A DNA stretch of 64,000 bases from Falsirhodobacter deserti (GCF_004015795.1 NZ_ML137218.1:1587811-1651810); one strand, 5' to 3'; shown: positions 25,110-36,922, counted from the first letter of the stretch. Notes: generated by a model not told the origin, from the sequence alone. Numbers and translations: made by a program.

Positions 25110-26393
25110 ATGGATATTCTTCTTGGTCAGGTGTTGCGGTTCGATGGCGATCCCTTTGCCGGCGGCACCGCACATATCGACGAAGCCGTCGCGCTTGAGG
25201 CGGGCCGCATCGTGGCAACCGGCACGGCAGAGGCGCTGCGCGCCGCCCATCCGCAGGCCCGTGTGACCGATTACGGCGGCTGCCTCATCTCGGCCGGGTT
25301 CGTGGATGCGCATGTGCATTACGCGCAGACAGCGATCATCGCCAGCTGGGGCAAGCGGCTGATCGACTGGCTGGAAACCTACACCTTCCCCGAAGAAATG
25401 CGCTTCGCCGATCCAACATATGCGCGGCAGGTGGCGGACAGGTATCTGGACCTGACGCTGGCAAACGGGACCACCACCGTCTGCACCTATGGCACTATCC
25501 ACCCGGAAAGCGTGGATGCCTTCTTCGAGGCGGCACAGGCGCGCGATCTGCGCGTGTTCGCAGGAAAAACCTGCATGGACCGCAACGCGCCCGACCGTCT
25601 GCGCGACACCGCGCAATCGGCCTATGACGACTCCAGACGGCTGCTGCAGGCGTGGCACGGGAAGGACCGGCTTTCCTATGTCATCACGCCCCGTTTTTCG
25701 CCCACATCCACACCCGAACAGCTTGCCGCCCTTGGCGCGCTGTGGCGCGAGCATCCGGACTGCCTGATGCAGACGCACCTGTCGGAACAAACCGACGAGA
25801 TCGAGTGGGTGCGCGCTCTTTTCCCGCAATCGCGCGATTATCTTGATACCTACGAGGCGCAGGGCCTTCTGGGCGAAGGTGCAGTGTTCGGCCACGCGAT
25901 CCACCTGACGGACCGCGAACGCGCCCGCCTGATCGACACGGGCGCCTCGCTGGTGCATTGCCCGACATCGAACACCTTCATCGGGTCGGGCCTGTTCGAC
26001 ATGGGCCTTGCGCGAACCAGCCTGCGGGTGGGGCTTGCCACCGATACCGGCGGCGGGTCCAGCTTTTCCATGCTGCGCACGATGGCCGCAGCCTATGAGG
26101 TGGGCCAGCTGCGCCGCGACCCGCTGCACCCTTCGCAACTTTGGTGGCTGGCCACGCAAGGATCGGCCCGCGCGCTGCGGGCCGAAACCTCGATCGGGAA
26201 CATCGCGCCGGGAATGGAGGCCGACCTTGTCGTGGTCGATCTTGCCTCCACCCCCGCCATCGAACAGGCCACCCGCCGCGCCGGCGACATATGGGCGCAG
26301 GTGTTCCCGACCATCATGATGGGCGACGACCGTGCGATCCGCGCGGTCTGGGTCAACGGAACCCTCAGGTCGGGTTGTCGCACCGGATCGTGA
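25110..26393 (+). CDS. guaD: guanine deaminase
   Basis: Zinc amidohydrolase turning guanine into xanthine. The 427-residue product has the metal-binding GFVDAHVHYAQTAII motif (about residue 60), CLMQTHLSEQTDEIEWVR, VFGHAIHLTDRER, HCPTSNTFIGSGLFD and the catalytic aspartate region GLATDTGGGSSFSML. All are intact and typical of GuaD. It is divergent from mgtE and overlaps the end of the convergent GH28-related gene by 29 bases. No other purine catabolic genes are adjacent. purEK lies 12 kb away. Confidence 0.95.
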   Translation: MDILLGQVLRFDGDPFAGGTAHIDEAVALEAGRIVATGTAEALRAAHPQARVTDYGGCLISAGFVDAHVHYAQTAIIASWGKRLIDWLETYTFPEEMRFADPTYARQVADRYLDLTLANGTTTVCTYGTIHPESVDAFFEAAQARDLRVFAGKTCMDRNAPDRLRDTAQSAYDDSRRLLQAWHGKDRLSYVITPRFSPTSTPEQLAALGALWREHPDCLMQTHLSEQTDEIEWVRALFPQSRDYLDTYEAQGLLGEGAVFGHAIHLTDRERARLIDTGASLVHCPTSNTFIGSGLFDMGLARTSLRVGLATDTGGGSSFSMLRTMAAAYEVGQLRRDPLHPSQLWWLATQGSARALRAETSIGNIAPGMEADLVVVDLASTPAIEQATRRAGDIWAQVFPTIMMGDDRAIRAVWVNGTLRSGCRTGS

Positions 26394-28650
26394 CCTGCGT
26401 GACGCCCTTCACCGGCTTGACCCAGTTGAGGGCGACAAGGCCGCGGGTGCCGCCCAGTTCCACGTCCACCCATGCGGCGGGCACCTGGGGGGCGCCGGCA
26501 CCGTCCACGACGGGGCCCTCCGGCACGATCGAGGTGACGTTGCGTGCCCAGCCGCCGAACGGCATGTAGGCGGCGGCATCCACCATCCAGCGGGCGGCGG
26601 GCGTGTTCTGCACATGCTCCACCGTCACGGGGCTGAAGATCGGCTGCTGGATGCCGTTGAAGGTGTTCGCCTCGAACACGACGTTGCGGAAGCGCCCGCG
26701 ATCCAGATCGGCATAGGTGGTGTCCACATCCTCCACCCGATCCACGGTGGCGTTGATCGTCCGGAACGCATTGCCCGTCACGCTCAGCCCGTTCAGGAAG
26801 TGACCCGGCCCGCGCGGCGTGACCATCAGCCACCGAAAGCCCCGCCCCGTGCCGTTGACGGTGAAGATGTTGCCTGTGACCGTCAGCCCCCCGAACGAGA
26901 ATTCGTTGTCGAAGCCGGGCGCCGGATCATGCTCGTTCGTCATTTCGATGAAGCAGTTGTCGATGTAGTTGCCGGTGAACAACCCCTTCACGTTCATCTC
27001 GGTCAGCACGACGCCGGCGCGGCGCACGCCCGCAGTTTCATTGTCCCCGCCGAAGAAATGGTTGCCGATGAACATATGGCCCGTGCCGTGCAGCACGGCG
27101 AAATGGGCGAAACGCACGATGCGGTTGTCGCGCAGCTTGGAATCGTTGGCGTTCACGTTCAGCGCGATCGTGGTGCGGTCCTGCGCGCGCAGCGGCTGTT
27201 CATTCGACAGGAACTGGCACTGATCCACGATCAGCCCCTGGCACCCCGTCCCGATCGAGGTGATGCCCCGGTCCTTGGGCTTGTTGATAACGCAGTCGGA
27301 CAGGCGGAAGATCGTGCCCGCCCGCGGAAGCATCAGGGCGCTGGCCGCGCCGTTGCACTGGAATTCCACATCCGAAATCTCGAACTTGGAGTTCTTGTCG
27401 AAACCCGAAAAATCGAGGACATAGCGATACCGCTCGAACGTGAAGCGGCGCGTGCCGCCCACGGACCCTGCCGGCAGGTTCAGCTCCACCGTGCCCGCAC
27501 CGACGTTTACGGACCGCACATAGATCTCGCGAGGGACGCCCGCGCCGCTGACGCGCGATCCGACGGCGATGTTGGCCACATTCTCCACATTCGTCAGGCG
27601 ATAGGAATCCGATGGCGTATAGGTCGCAGTGGCTGTGACCGTGCGCGTTTCCCACGCGCCCCCCTCGATCGCGTTCAGCTGCCCGTTCGTCAGCACGCGG
27701 CGCTGCTCGAAGCTGGAGGTGGCGGCAAGGGCGGCCACGTCCACAGGTTCGGGGATGTCGACGCGGCGGCCGGAAAGATCCAGCGTCACATGGCCAGTGA
27801 AATAGAACAGGGCCTGAAGCGCCTTGCGAAAGCCAAGATATTCATCGCCGAACGCGGCGGTATAGGTGTCGAGGTCGAAGTTGCGCGTACATGCAAGGCG
27901 CGATCCTTCATCCATGACCACGGTGCCTTCGAACCGCACGCGGCTGTTCAGCGTCAGGTGCGACCCGATCCGGTAGGTGCCCGCCGAAACCAGCAAACGC
28001 CGTCCGCCGGTGGCCGCATCGGCGGCGGCAAAGGCGGCGCTGTCATCCGTGCGTCCGTCGCCCCGCGCGCCGAAATCGCGCACGTCCACCATGCCCAGCA
28101 TGTCGCGCAGGAAAACAGAGGTGACATCCTCCACCACGATGTCGTCGATGCGAACCACGCCGCCATTGGGGCCGGTCAGATCAAGGCCGATATGGGCGTA
28201 AACCGGATCGGTGCCCCAAACCATGTCGACGCCTCCGCGATTGCCCGAGCCGATGATGGCGGTCACCTCCACCACCTCGCCATATCGTTGCAGCGTTGTC
28301 TGCGGGCCTGTCAGCGGCACGTTCAGCGCCCGCCCGCGGCTGTTGCCCGCCCATGCCGCGATCCGCACCGATGGCAACGATCCGGAAACAGCCTTCACCC
28401 GCGCCGTCCCCCGCAGATACAGGCCCGGCAGGCACGGGATCTGCCGGAAGCAGCTCAGCTTCTGCGTGCTGTCCAGCTTCAAAAGCTCCATGCCGCCGGC
28501 CAAATCCTGCTCGGAGGAGACCTAGGCCGCGTTGGGCTGGGCCGCCCAGCTTCCCTGCCCCGGCTCGCCATCCTCGCGCGACCACAGATCAAGCCCTTCG
28601 GAAAAGGCCGGGGGCATAAGGGCCAGACCTTCGGTAATCGCCTTGTTCAT
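26365..28650 (-). pseudogene. GH28-related (pectate-lyase superfamily) protein gene interrupted by in-frame TAG
   Basis: Reading from ATG 28650 gives MNKAITEGLALMPPAFSEG and a further 23 codons. A TAG follows at codon 43 (bases 28524-28522), then the same frame stays open for 718 codons to 26365. The later part has a carbohydrate-binding-like segment and then a right-handed beta-helix domain opening MVDVRDFGARGDGRTDDSAAF, the classic PF12708 start. From memory, intact Rhodobacteraceae relatives begin with the same MNKAIT-MPPAF segment and run through the TAG position, so this looks like a nonsense mutation. Restarts at TTG 28503 or ATG 28491 would make a protein of about 710 residues but lack a good ribosome-binding site. 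Confidence 0.75.
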
Positions 28651-28703
28651 CGCAATCCTCACCTCGCAGACGTTGCGGAAAGGATTACCAATGGTGGCTT
28701 AAT

Positions 28704-28730
28704 GCCCCCCGACACCGCCGCGCGGGGGGC
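28704..28730 (-). terminator. hairpin after lysS
   Basis: GCCCCCC and GGGGGGC arms enclose a GC-rich loop 8 bases beyond the lysS stop. A short AT-rich ATTAAG tract follows. A terminator-like structure without a clear T-run. Confidence 0.5.
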
Positions 28731-28737
28731 TGCAACA

Positions 28738-30315
28738 TCAGGCCAGATCGCCGCGCAGGGCCGATTCCAGCAGGGCCACGGTTTCATCCACGCCGTAAAG
28801 CGCGATGAACCCGCCAAAACGCGGCCCTTCGGAGGCGCCCAGAAGCACCTCGTACAGGGCCTTGAACCAGTCGCGCAGCGGCTCGAACCCGTGATCCTTG
28901 CCAACGGCAAAGACCATGGTCTGAAGCGCCTCGGCATCCAGACCGCCGTCCCATGCCTTCAGGCGGGCCAGCAGATCGTTCATCGCGGTCCGTTCCTGAT
29001 CGGTGGGCAGACGGAATTGCCGCTTCGGCGCCACGAAGTCGCGGAAATAGCGCACGGCGAATTCGGCCGCCTGATCCAGATCGGGATGCGTTTCGGGCGA
29101 CGCTTCGGGGGCATAGCGCTTGATGAAGCCCCACAGGCCTGACTTGTCGGTGGCCGCGGCAACGGAAGCAAGGTTCAGCAGCATCGCGAAGGGCACGACC
29201 ATCTTCGATTCCGGCGGGTTGCCGTTGTGGATGTGCCAGACGGGATTGTCGATCCGCTTGGCCACATCCTGCGTGGCATAGGCGCGCAGCTGCTGGTGGT
29301 ATTCGTCCACCGCCTTCGGGATCACGTCGAAATGCATCCGCTTGGCCGTTTTCGGCTTCAGATACATGAAATAGGCAAGGCTCTCGGTCGAGGCATAGGT
29401 CAGCCATTCATCGATGGTCAGCCCATTGCCCTTGGACTTGGAGATCTTCTCTCCATTGGCATCAAGGAACAGCTCGTAGGTGAAGTGTTCCGGCTTCTTG
29501 CCGCCAAGGATCTCGCAGATCTTGTCATAGATCGGCGTGTTGGTGGAATGGTCCTTGCCATACATCTCGAAGTCCACATCCAGCGCGGCCCAGCGGGCGC
29601 CGAAATCAGGCTTCCATTGCAGCTTCACGTTGCCCCCCGTCACAGGCAGCGTCGTTTCGGTGCCATCCTCGTCGTCGAAGGTTATGGTGCCATCCTTGGC
29701 GTTCACCTCCTTCAGCGGCACATACAGAACCCGGCCGGTCGTGGGGCTGATCGGCAGGAAGATCGAATAGGTCTGCTGACGCTCCTCGCGCAGGCTGGCC
29801 AGCATCACCTTCATCACATCGTCATAGCGTTCGCAGGCGCGCAGCAGCACCTCGTCGAACTTGCCGGTCTTGTAGAAGTCGGTCGCGGAATAGAACTCGT
29901 ACTCGAAACCGAACGTATCCAGAAAACGCCGCAGCATCGCGTTGTTGTGATGCCCGAAGCTTTCGTATTCGCCGAAGGGATCGGGAACGGATGTCAGCGG
30001 GCGCTGCAGGTTTTCGCGCAGCATGTCCTGCTGGGGCACGTTGTCGGGCACCTTGCGCATCCCGTCCAGATCGTCGGAAAAACAGATCAGGCGGGTGGGG
30101 ATGTCGCAGATCGCCTCGAATGCCCGTCGGATCATCGTCGTGCGCGCAACCTCGCCGAAGGTGCCGATATGCGGCAGGCCCGAAGGACCATAGCCCGTCT
30201 CGAACAGGACATACCCCTTTTCGGGCACCTTGCCGCCGACGCGCTTCAAGATCCGGCGCGCCTCCTCGAAGGGCCAGGATTTGGAGGTCATCGCGGCGTC
30301 TTTAAGGGCCGTCAT
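28738..30315 (-). CDS. lysS: lysyl-tRNA synthetase, class I
   Basis: Charges tRNA-Lys. The 525-residue product is the archaeal-type class I enzyme found in alphaproteobacteria. It has the HIGH-type motif in [17 protein letters not shown] (about residue 45), [16 protein letters not shown], and the KMSKS-type motif in [21 protein letters not shown] 30315 has a GGAG site 9 bases upstream. ATG 30324 is the alternative, but it abuts that site. It is divergent from the terB-like gene. Full length, no damage seen. Confidence 0.95.
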   Translation of the reverse strand: MTALKDAAMTSKSWPFEEARRILKRVGGKVPEKGYVLFETGYGPSGLPHIGTFGEVARTTMIRRAFEAICDIPTRLICFSDDLDGMRKVPDNVPQQDMLRENLQRPLTSVPDPFGEYESFGHHNNAMLRRFLDTFGFEYEFYSATDFYKTGKFDEVLLRACERYDDVMKVMLASLREERQQTYSIFLPISPTTGRVLYVPLKEVNAKDGTITFDDEDGTETTLPVTGGNVKLQWKPDFGARWAALDVDFEMYGKDHSTNTPIYDKICEILGGKKPEHFTYELFLDANGEKISKSKGNGLTIDEWLTYASTESLAYFMYLKPKTAKRMHFDVIPKAVDEYHQQLRAYATQDVAKRIDNPVWHIHNGNPPESKMVVPFAMLLNLASVAAATDKSGLWGFIKRYAPEASPETHPDLDQAAEFAVRYFRDFVAPKRQFRLPTDQERTAMNDLLARLKAWDGGLDAEALQTMVFAVGKDHGFEPLRDWFKALYEVLLGASEGPRFGGFIALYGVDETVALLESALRGDLA

Positions 30316-30417
30316 GGGCGTCATCTCCGTGTAAGGGGGCGGCACCGTGCCGCCGCGCGAGGTCTATTGCCGCGACCCCTTCGCGTCAATAATCTGGGGC
30401 AAAAGAAGGACACGACC

Positions 30418-30840
30418 ATGAACGATACGATCCCCTCCCTTTCGCAGCAGGACGCGCTGCTGGCGCTGATGATCGCGGTTTCCGCCTCGCACGGGGCGGT
30501 GGAAACCTCTGAACTGGTCGCGATCCAGCAGATGCTGAACCACCTGCCCGTCTTTGCCGAATACGATATCGATCGCTTGGGCAATGTTGCCCGCACGGTG
30601 TTCGATCTTTTCAACGAAGAAGACGGGCTGGATGCGCTGTTCGCGCTGGTGCGCACCGCACTGGACGAACGGCTGCACGAAACCGCCTATGCGCTGGCCT
30701 GCGACGTGGCCGCCGCCGACGGGCGGCTTTACCAGCCCGAACTGCGCCTACTGGAGGAGATCCGGGAAGAGCTGCGCATCGACCGCCTGCACGCTGCCGC
30801 GATTGAACGCGGCGCGCGGGCCCGCCACATGCGCCCCTAG
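30418..30840 (+). CDS. TerB-family protein
   Basis: The 140-residue acidic all-helical product carries a TerB-like fold (PF05099). Its two metal-site-like stretches are ALMIAVSASHGAVETSEL and ALACDVAAADGRLYQPELRLLEEI. Family members are linked to tellurite or stress responses, but many, like this one, stand without other ter genes. ATG 30418 has an AAGAAGGA site 7 bases upstream. Its stop codon shares the palindromic CTAG with the stop of the convergent dacB gene. Confidence 0.85.
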   Translation: MNDTIPSLSQQDALLALMIAVSASHGAVETSELVAIQQMLNHLPVFAEYDIDRLGNVARTVFDLFNEEDGLDALFALVRTALDERLHETAYALACDVAAADGRLYQPELRLLEEIREELRIDRLHAAAIERGARARHMRP

Positions 30841-32276
30841 GCCTGCGCCACCCAGCTTTCAATCAGGCGGCTTTGCAGGATGCGGGCATTGCGCGTCCAT
30901 GCAGCGCCGCCTGCGGGGCGCGCCTCGCTTCCCGGATCAAGCTGGGCGCGGCGGTCCATGTCGGCGCAGAAGGTCGCAAAGACCCGCTCTGCCCCGCCGG
31001 CGCTGACATATCCCGCAAGGCCGGATGCAAAGCTGAGCGTTCCGGTCTTGGCCTTGATGCGGATCGTGTCCGACAGGTGTTCGCGCCCGCTGGCATCGAA
31101 CAGCCCCTCATCCTTCATCAACGACCGCAGATAGCGTCCGTTCGGATCACTTTGCGCCAGCACCAGCGCCCGCACCATCTGCGAAGGCGCCACGCGCGAT
31201 CGGCCCGACAGGCCCGAATGGTCGCGCAGATCCATCTGCACCCCGTATTTGGCAGCCGCCCATTGCGTCATCGCTGCGCCGGACGCCGAAAGCGACCCCT
31301 GGCGCGAGGCGGTCAGACCCACCGTTTCAGCTGTCATGTTGTTGGAAAATTCCAGCATGTCGCTCAGGATCTCGGTCAGCGGGGCGCTGGCATGCTGCAC
31401 CAGAACCGCCCCCGCCGGGGCCGAGCGTGTGACAACGGGCGCCGGAAGCGCCACGCCGTGCCGTGCGGCCAGCCAGCGGAACACGTCGGCGGTGTAATTG
31501 TCGGGGTTGCGAACCGGCAACCAGCGGTTGCCCCCGCGGCCCAGCGCGGCCGAGGCGACGGTCCAGTTGTCCACCCCCTGCCCCGAGGAATATGTATAGG
31601 TCGGGCTGCTGCGCCCCGCCACACGGATGCGCGATGTCGTCACCGGCGGCACGACGCGTCCCGAACGCGCATCCATAGAAGCCCCCGCACCGCCCGGCCC
31701 CCACGAAAAATAGGCCCGGTTGAAGTTCAGGTTCAGCCCCGAGATGGCAGAGTTGTAGTTGGCATGCACCGGCTGGCCCGGATCGATCTGGTCGATCAGC
31801 GGCAGCGCGCCGCCATATGCACGGAACTGCCCCGTCACGCCCCGCACCCCGCGCGAGGCAAGCTCTGCCGCCATGGCATCCAGCGCGTCGGTATCCAGCG
31901 TCGGATCGCCGCCACCCACCAGCCACAGATCGCCCTGCACGATCCCGCCGGAAACCGGCCCGCCCGCGATGACCGAGGTTCCGTAGCGGTATCCCGGCCC
32001 CAGCCTGTCCAGCGCATAAAGTGCCGTGATCGCCTTCGCGGTCGATGCCGGCGGCAGCGCGGTGTCGCCCGCGTGATGATCCAGCACCCGCCCCGAGGCA
32101 TCGGCCACGACATAGCCGACATTGCCCGTCACTCCAGACCGGGCCACCAGCGCGCTGGCACTGCCCGAACCAGTCAGCCGGACAGAAGGACGAGGAGCAG
32201 TGGCAGGCGCGCCGGCACAGCCGGGCACCGCCGCGATGGCCGCAAGGCCGCCAAGAAGGAAACGTCTCGTAGTCAT
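30837..32276 (-). CDS. dacB: D-alanyl-D-alanine carboxypeptidase/endopeptidase (PBP4 type)
   Basis: Penicillin-binding peptidase trimming or opening peptidoglycan cross-links. The 479-residue product carries all three serine-active-site motifs: SxxK in PPASTAKAITALY, SxN in LEFSNNMTAET, and KTG in IKAKTGTLSF. Its signal MTTRRFLLGGLAAIAAVPGC combines a twin-arginine motif with a lipobox Cys20, so it may be a Tat-exported lipoprotein. It overlaps the terB-like gene end by 4 bases and precedes no operon partner; nadD lies upstream on the same strand with a 33-base gap. Confidence 0.93.
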   Translation of the reverse strand: MTTRRFLLGGLAAIAAVPGCAGAPATAPRPSVRLTGSGSASALVARSGVTGNVGYVVADASGRVLDHHAGDTALPPASTAKAITALYALDRLGPGYRYGTSVIAGGPVSGGIVQGDLWLVGGGDPTLDTDALDAMAAELASRGVRGVTGQFRAYGGALPLIDQIDPGQPVHANYNSAISGLNLNFNRAYFSWGPGGAGASMDARSGRVVPPVTTSRIRVAGRSSPTYTYSSGQGVDNWTVASAALGRGGNRWLPVRNPDNYTADVFRWLAARHGVALPAPVVTRSAPAGAVLVQHASAPLTEILSDMLEFSNNMTAETVGLTASRQGSLSASGAAMTQWAAAKYGVQMDLRDHSGLSGRSRVAPSQMVRALVLAQSDPNGRYLRSLMKDEGLFDASGREHLSDTIRIKAKTGTLSFASGLAGYVSAGGAERVFATFCADMDRRAQLDPGSEARPAGGAAWTRNARILQSRLIESWVAQA

Positions 32277-32309
32277 GAATCGGACGCTACAGACGCCCGT
32301 GCGCGGGCG

Positions 32310-32897
32310 CTAGCCCCATTCGCCGCGTGCACGGATCGCGCTTGAAGAAACATCCACCATCGGCAGTGTCGCAAAGGCCCATGCTGGCGCGGCCGAGGCG
32401 CCAAGACGGGCTGGCGGCACCCGCGATGCGGCGAACATCCGCGCCGCCGGCCCAAGCCCCGCACGCGCCCCCCAGCCCGGACGCGCCAGCACCCCCACCG
32501 GCACCATCCGCAGGATGCGCTGCCAGTCGTCCCAGCAATGGAACTGCATAAGGTTGTCGGCCCCCATCAGCCACACGAAGCGCACACCCGGATAATGCCG
32601 CTGCAAGGCGCGCAGGGTGGCGGCGGTGTGCCGCGTGCCCAGCCGCGCTTCAAGGTCCGTCACCTCCACCCGTGGATGGCGCATCAGGGCGCGCGCCCTT
32701 TCCAGCCGCTCGGCCATGGGACGCGGGCCGCGGGCCTTCAGCGGATTGCCGGGGGAGGCAAGCCACCACACGCGGTCCAGACCGAACCGCTTCATCGCTT
32801 CGCGCGTGATATGCACATGGCCGGCATGGGCCGGATCAAAGGATCCGCCCAGAAGCCCGACAACCATTTCCGCGCGCGCCACCGGCCAGCCCTGCAC
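32310..32897 (-). CDS. nadD: nicotinate-nucleotide adenylyltransferase
   Basis: Makes deamido-NAD from nicotinate mononucleotide and ATP. The 195-residue product has the nucleotidyl-transferase motif [18 protein letters not shown] near the N-terminus, [24 protein letters not shown] and the C-terminal SSSAIR signature. GTG 32897 is preferred: a GGGGG site lies about 6 bases upstream and the VARAEMVVG lead-in resembles relatives. ATG 32867 is the shorter option. The frequently adjacent rsfS and proA are not next to it here. Confidence 0.93.
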   Translation of the reverse strand: MQGWPVARAEMVVGLLGGSFDPAHAGHVHITREAMKRFGLDRVWWLASPGNPLKARGPRPMAERLERARALMRHPRVEVTDLEARLGTRHTAATLRALQRHYPGVRFVWLMGADNLMQFHCWDDWQRILRMVPVGVLARPGWGARAGLGPAARMFAASRVPPARLGASAAPAWAFATLPMVDVSSSAIRARGEWG

Positions 32898-33003
32898 GAC
32901 ATCCCCCTGCGAAAGTGCGGTGGCCAGAAATCACCCCCTGATTGCCCTTGTCCAGCGTTATCGCTAAGAAGGCGGCCAAATCCCTGAAAGATGGAGCACC
33001 CAC

Positions 33004-34659
<1,656 letters not shown>

Positions 34660-34746
34660 CGCTAAACGTGATCGACGGTGCACAGGACGCTTGCGCGATG
34701 ATTTTTTCGTGCTAGCGTTGTGTGCGCGACGTTACTCTTTATCGAC

Positions 34747-34813
34747 CTGTCCTTTGCGGCCACAGCGACTCGATCTTGCTCTGACTTAGCCACGCCGTCG
34801 CATAGTGCGGACG
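34747..34813 (+). promoter_or_regulatory. conserved 5' leader of cold-shock gene 2
   Basis: Partner of the leader at 18667-18725. It has the same ordered blocks (CTGTCCT, TGCGGCCA, GACTCGAT, TTG, GCATA, TGCGGACG), and its GGACG end is also exactly 24 bases before the ATG. A TTGCGC at 34691 is a candidate -35 box, 56 bases upstream of the leader. Conservation between two genes 16 kb apart points to shared regulation. Confidence 0.6.
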
Positions 34814-34837
34814 GCACCGGAACAGGAGACACTCACG

Positions 34838-35044
34838 ATGGCCAAGGGCACCGTGAAATGGTTCAACACCACCAAGGGCTATGGCTTCATTGCCCCCGAG
34901 GGTGAAAACAAAGACGTGTTCGTGCACATCACTGCACTGGAGCGCGCAGGCATCCGTTCGCTGGCTGATGGCCAGGCGGTGACCTTCGACATCCAGTCCG
35001 GCCGTGACGGTCGCGAATCGGCTGTGAACATCCAGATCGCATAA
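34838..35044 (+). CDS. cold-shock protein (copy 2)
   Basis: The 68-residue cold-shock domain protein has intact RNP motifs (KGYGFIAPEG and DVFVHIT) after MAKGTVKWFNTTKGYG. ATG 34838 has an AGGAG site; an in-frame start at 34805 would cut into the leader. It is a paralogue of the gene at 18.75 kb with the same spacing from the shared leader, and is monocistronic, followed by a hairpin. Confidence 0.94.
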   Translation: MAKGTVKWFNTTKGYGFIAPEGENKDVFVHITALERAGIRSLADGQAVTFDIQSGRDGRESAVNIQIA

Positions 35045-35052
35045 GAGTGGCC

Positions 35053-35077
35053 AAGGCGCGACATCCGTCGCGCCTTT
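35053..35077 (+). terminator. terminator after cold-shock gene 2
   Basis: AAGGCGCGA pairs with TCGCGCCTT around a 6-base loop, followed by a short TTTGCT tract. A moderate intrinsic terminator. Confidence 0.7.
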
Positions 35078-35149
35078 GCTTTCCGGCGGCCGCGCTTGCG
35101 GCAACGGGATGATCCATGCAACCAAGGGCCGACAATGGCCGGAGGTTCC

Positions 35150-36646
35150 ATGACGCGTCCCAACATCCTGATCCTTATGGTTGACCAGCTGAACGGCACC
35201 CTGTTTCCGGATGGGCCCGCCGATTTTCTGCATGCCCCGAACCTGAAGCGGCTGGCGGAACGCTCGCGTCGGTTCACCAACACCTACACGGCCTCGCCGC
35301 TTTGCGCCCCTGCCCGTGCCAGCTTCATGTCGGGTCAATTGCCGTCGCGCACCGGCGTTTATGACAACGCAGCGGAATTCGGATCGGCAATCCCCACCTT
35401 TGCCCACCACCTGCGCCGCGCCGGGTACCAGACCTGCCTTTCCGGCAAGATGCATTTCGTCGGCCCCGACCAGCTGCACGGCTTCGAAGAACGGCTGACC
35501 ACCGACATCTATCCTGCAGATTTCGGCTGGACCCCCGATTACCGCAAACCGCGGGAGCGGATCGACTGGTGGTATCACAACCTCGGATCGGTGGCCGGTG
35601 CCGGCGTGGCCGAGATCACGAACCAGCTGGAATATGATGACGACGTCGCCCACCAGGCGGTCCAGAAGCTTTATGACCTTTCACGAGGCGAGGATCAGCG
35701 CCAGTGGTGCCTGTCCGTCAGCTTCACCCATCCGCATGACCCCTATGTCGCGCGCCGCAAGTACTGGGACCTGTACGAGGATTGCCCACAGACCGAACCG
35801 CCCGAATCCATCCCGTTCGAGGAGATGGACCCCCATTCGCAGCGTCTGCTGGAAGCGAACGACCATTCCGCCTTCGACATCACCGACGACATGATTCGCC
35901 GGTCCCGCCGCGCCTACTTCGCCAATATCTCCTATGTCGATGACAAGATCGGGGAGATCCTGGATGTGCTGGAGACCACGCGGCAGGAGGCGATCATCGT
36001 CTTCACCTCGGACCATGGCGACATGCTGGGCGATCGCGGCCTCTGGTTCAAGATGAGCTTCTTTGACGGGTCCGCCCGCGTGCCGCTGATGATCACGGGG
36101 CTGGAAGCAGGCCGTACCGACACCCCCGTCTCCACGCTGGACCTGACGCCGACGCTTTGCGACATGGCCGGCATCTCCATGACCGAAGTCATGCCGTGGA
36201 CGGATGGCACCACCCTTGTGCCCATCGCGCAGGGTGAGGCGCGTCAGCCCGTGCCGATGGAATACGCCGCCGAAGGCAGCATCGCCCCGCTGGTCGCCAT
36301 CCGTGACGGGCGGTGGAAGTACATTCGCTGCGCCGTCGATCCCGACCAGCTTTACGATCTGCAGGCGGACCCGCTGGAACGCCGGAACCTTGTCGATGCG
36401 CCCGAAGCGGCCGAAGCATTGGCCGCCCTGCGCGATCAGGCCGATGCCCGCTGGGATCTGGCGCTTTTCGATGCGCAGGTGCGCGAAAGCCAGGCCCGCC
36501 GTTGGGTGGTTTACGAGGCGCTGCGTCAGGGCGGCTATTACCCGTGGGATTACCAACCCCTGAAGAAGGCCTCGGAACGCTACATGCGCAACCACATGGA
36601 CCTGAACGTGCTGGAGGAAACGAAACGCTTCCCCCGCGGCGAGTGA
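35150..36646 (+). CDS. betC: choline-sulfatase
   Basis: Hydrolyses choline-O-sulfate to choline and sulfate, feeding glycine betaine synthesis. The 498-residue product has the sulfatase formylglycine motif C-x-P-x-R (SPLCAPARASFMSG, Cys52), the metal-site start NILILMVDQLNG, and FTSDHGDMLGDRGLWFKM. The BetC-type C-terminal extension ends YYPWDYQPLKKASERYMRNH. ATG 35150 has a GGAGG site. No betI, betA, betB or choline transporter is adjacent, so the rest of the pathway must be elsewhere. No signal peptide, consistent with a cytoplasmic enzyme. Confidence 0.92.
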   Translation: MTRPNILILMVDQLNGTLFPDGPADFLHAPNLKRLAERSRRFTNTYTASPLCAPARASFMSGQLPSRTGVYDNAAEFGSAIPTFAHHLRRAGYQTCLSGKMHFVGPDQLHGFEERLTTDIYPADFGWTPDYRKPRERIDWWYHNLGSVAGAGVAEITNQLEYDDDVAHQAVQKLYDLSRGEDQRQWCLSVSFTHPHDPYVARRKYWDLYEDCPQTEPPESIPFEEMDPHSQRLLEANDHSAFDITDDMIRRSRRAYFANISYVDDKIGEILDVLETTRQEAIIVFTSDHGDMLGDRGLWFKMSFFDGSARVPLMITGLEAGRTDTPVSTLDLTPTLCDMAGISMTEVMPWTDGTTLVPIAQGEARQPVPMEYAAEGSIAPLVAIRDGRWKYIRCAVDPDQLYDLQADPLERRNLVDAPEAAEALAALRDQADARWDLALFDAQVRESQARRWVVYEALRQGGYYPWDYQPLKKASERYMRNHMDLNVLEETKRFPRGE

Positions 36647-36922
36647 TCAGCGGTCCACATGCCCAAGGTCGCGATCGGGCCAGACCCGGTCGCGCACCAG
36701 TTTCTTCAGCGTCTTGCTGTCGGGAAAGCCCCCATCGCGGGCCCGATCCCAGATCAGCTCGTCATCCAGCGTGATGGTGAAGATGCCGCCCGTGCCCGGC
36801 ACCAGCGTGACGGACCCGATATCCTGCCCGAAGCTTTGCAGCAGTTCCTGCGCCATCCATGCGGTGCGCAGCATCCAGTTGCATTGGGTGCAATAGGTGA
36901 AGGTGATCGCGGGCGCGCTCAT
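36647..36922 (-). CDS. SelW/Rdx-family thioredoxin-like protein (Cys form)
   Basis: The 91-residue product has the selenoprotein-W-like fold with a CxxC redox site in FTYCTQCNWMLRTAWMAQELL and the GGIFTITLDDELIWDRARDGGFPDSKTLK tail typical of bacterial Rdx proteins (PF10262). Both active-site positions are cysteine, with no selenocysteine codon. Its role is unproven, probably a small thiol redox protein. ATG 36922 overlaps the dcp stop (ATGA), so it is the second gene of that operon. It abuts betC end-to-end. Confidence 0.87.
   Translation of the reverse strand: MSAPAITFTYCTQCNWMLRTAWMAQELLQSFGQDIGSVTLVPGTGGIFTITLDDELIWDRARDGGFPDSKTLKKLVRDRVWPDRDLGHVDR

Noticed and set aside
26332..29142. 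936-codon open frame on the + strand
   Set aside because: It lies antisense to the GH28-related gene and lysS, with low-complexity His/Arg/Gly composition. Frame shadow only.
36647..36922. Selenoprotein (UGA-coded Sec) in the SelW-like gene
   Set aside because: Both active-site positions are TGC cysteine codons and no in-frame TGA or SECIS-like structure is present.
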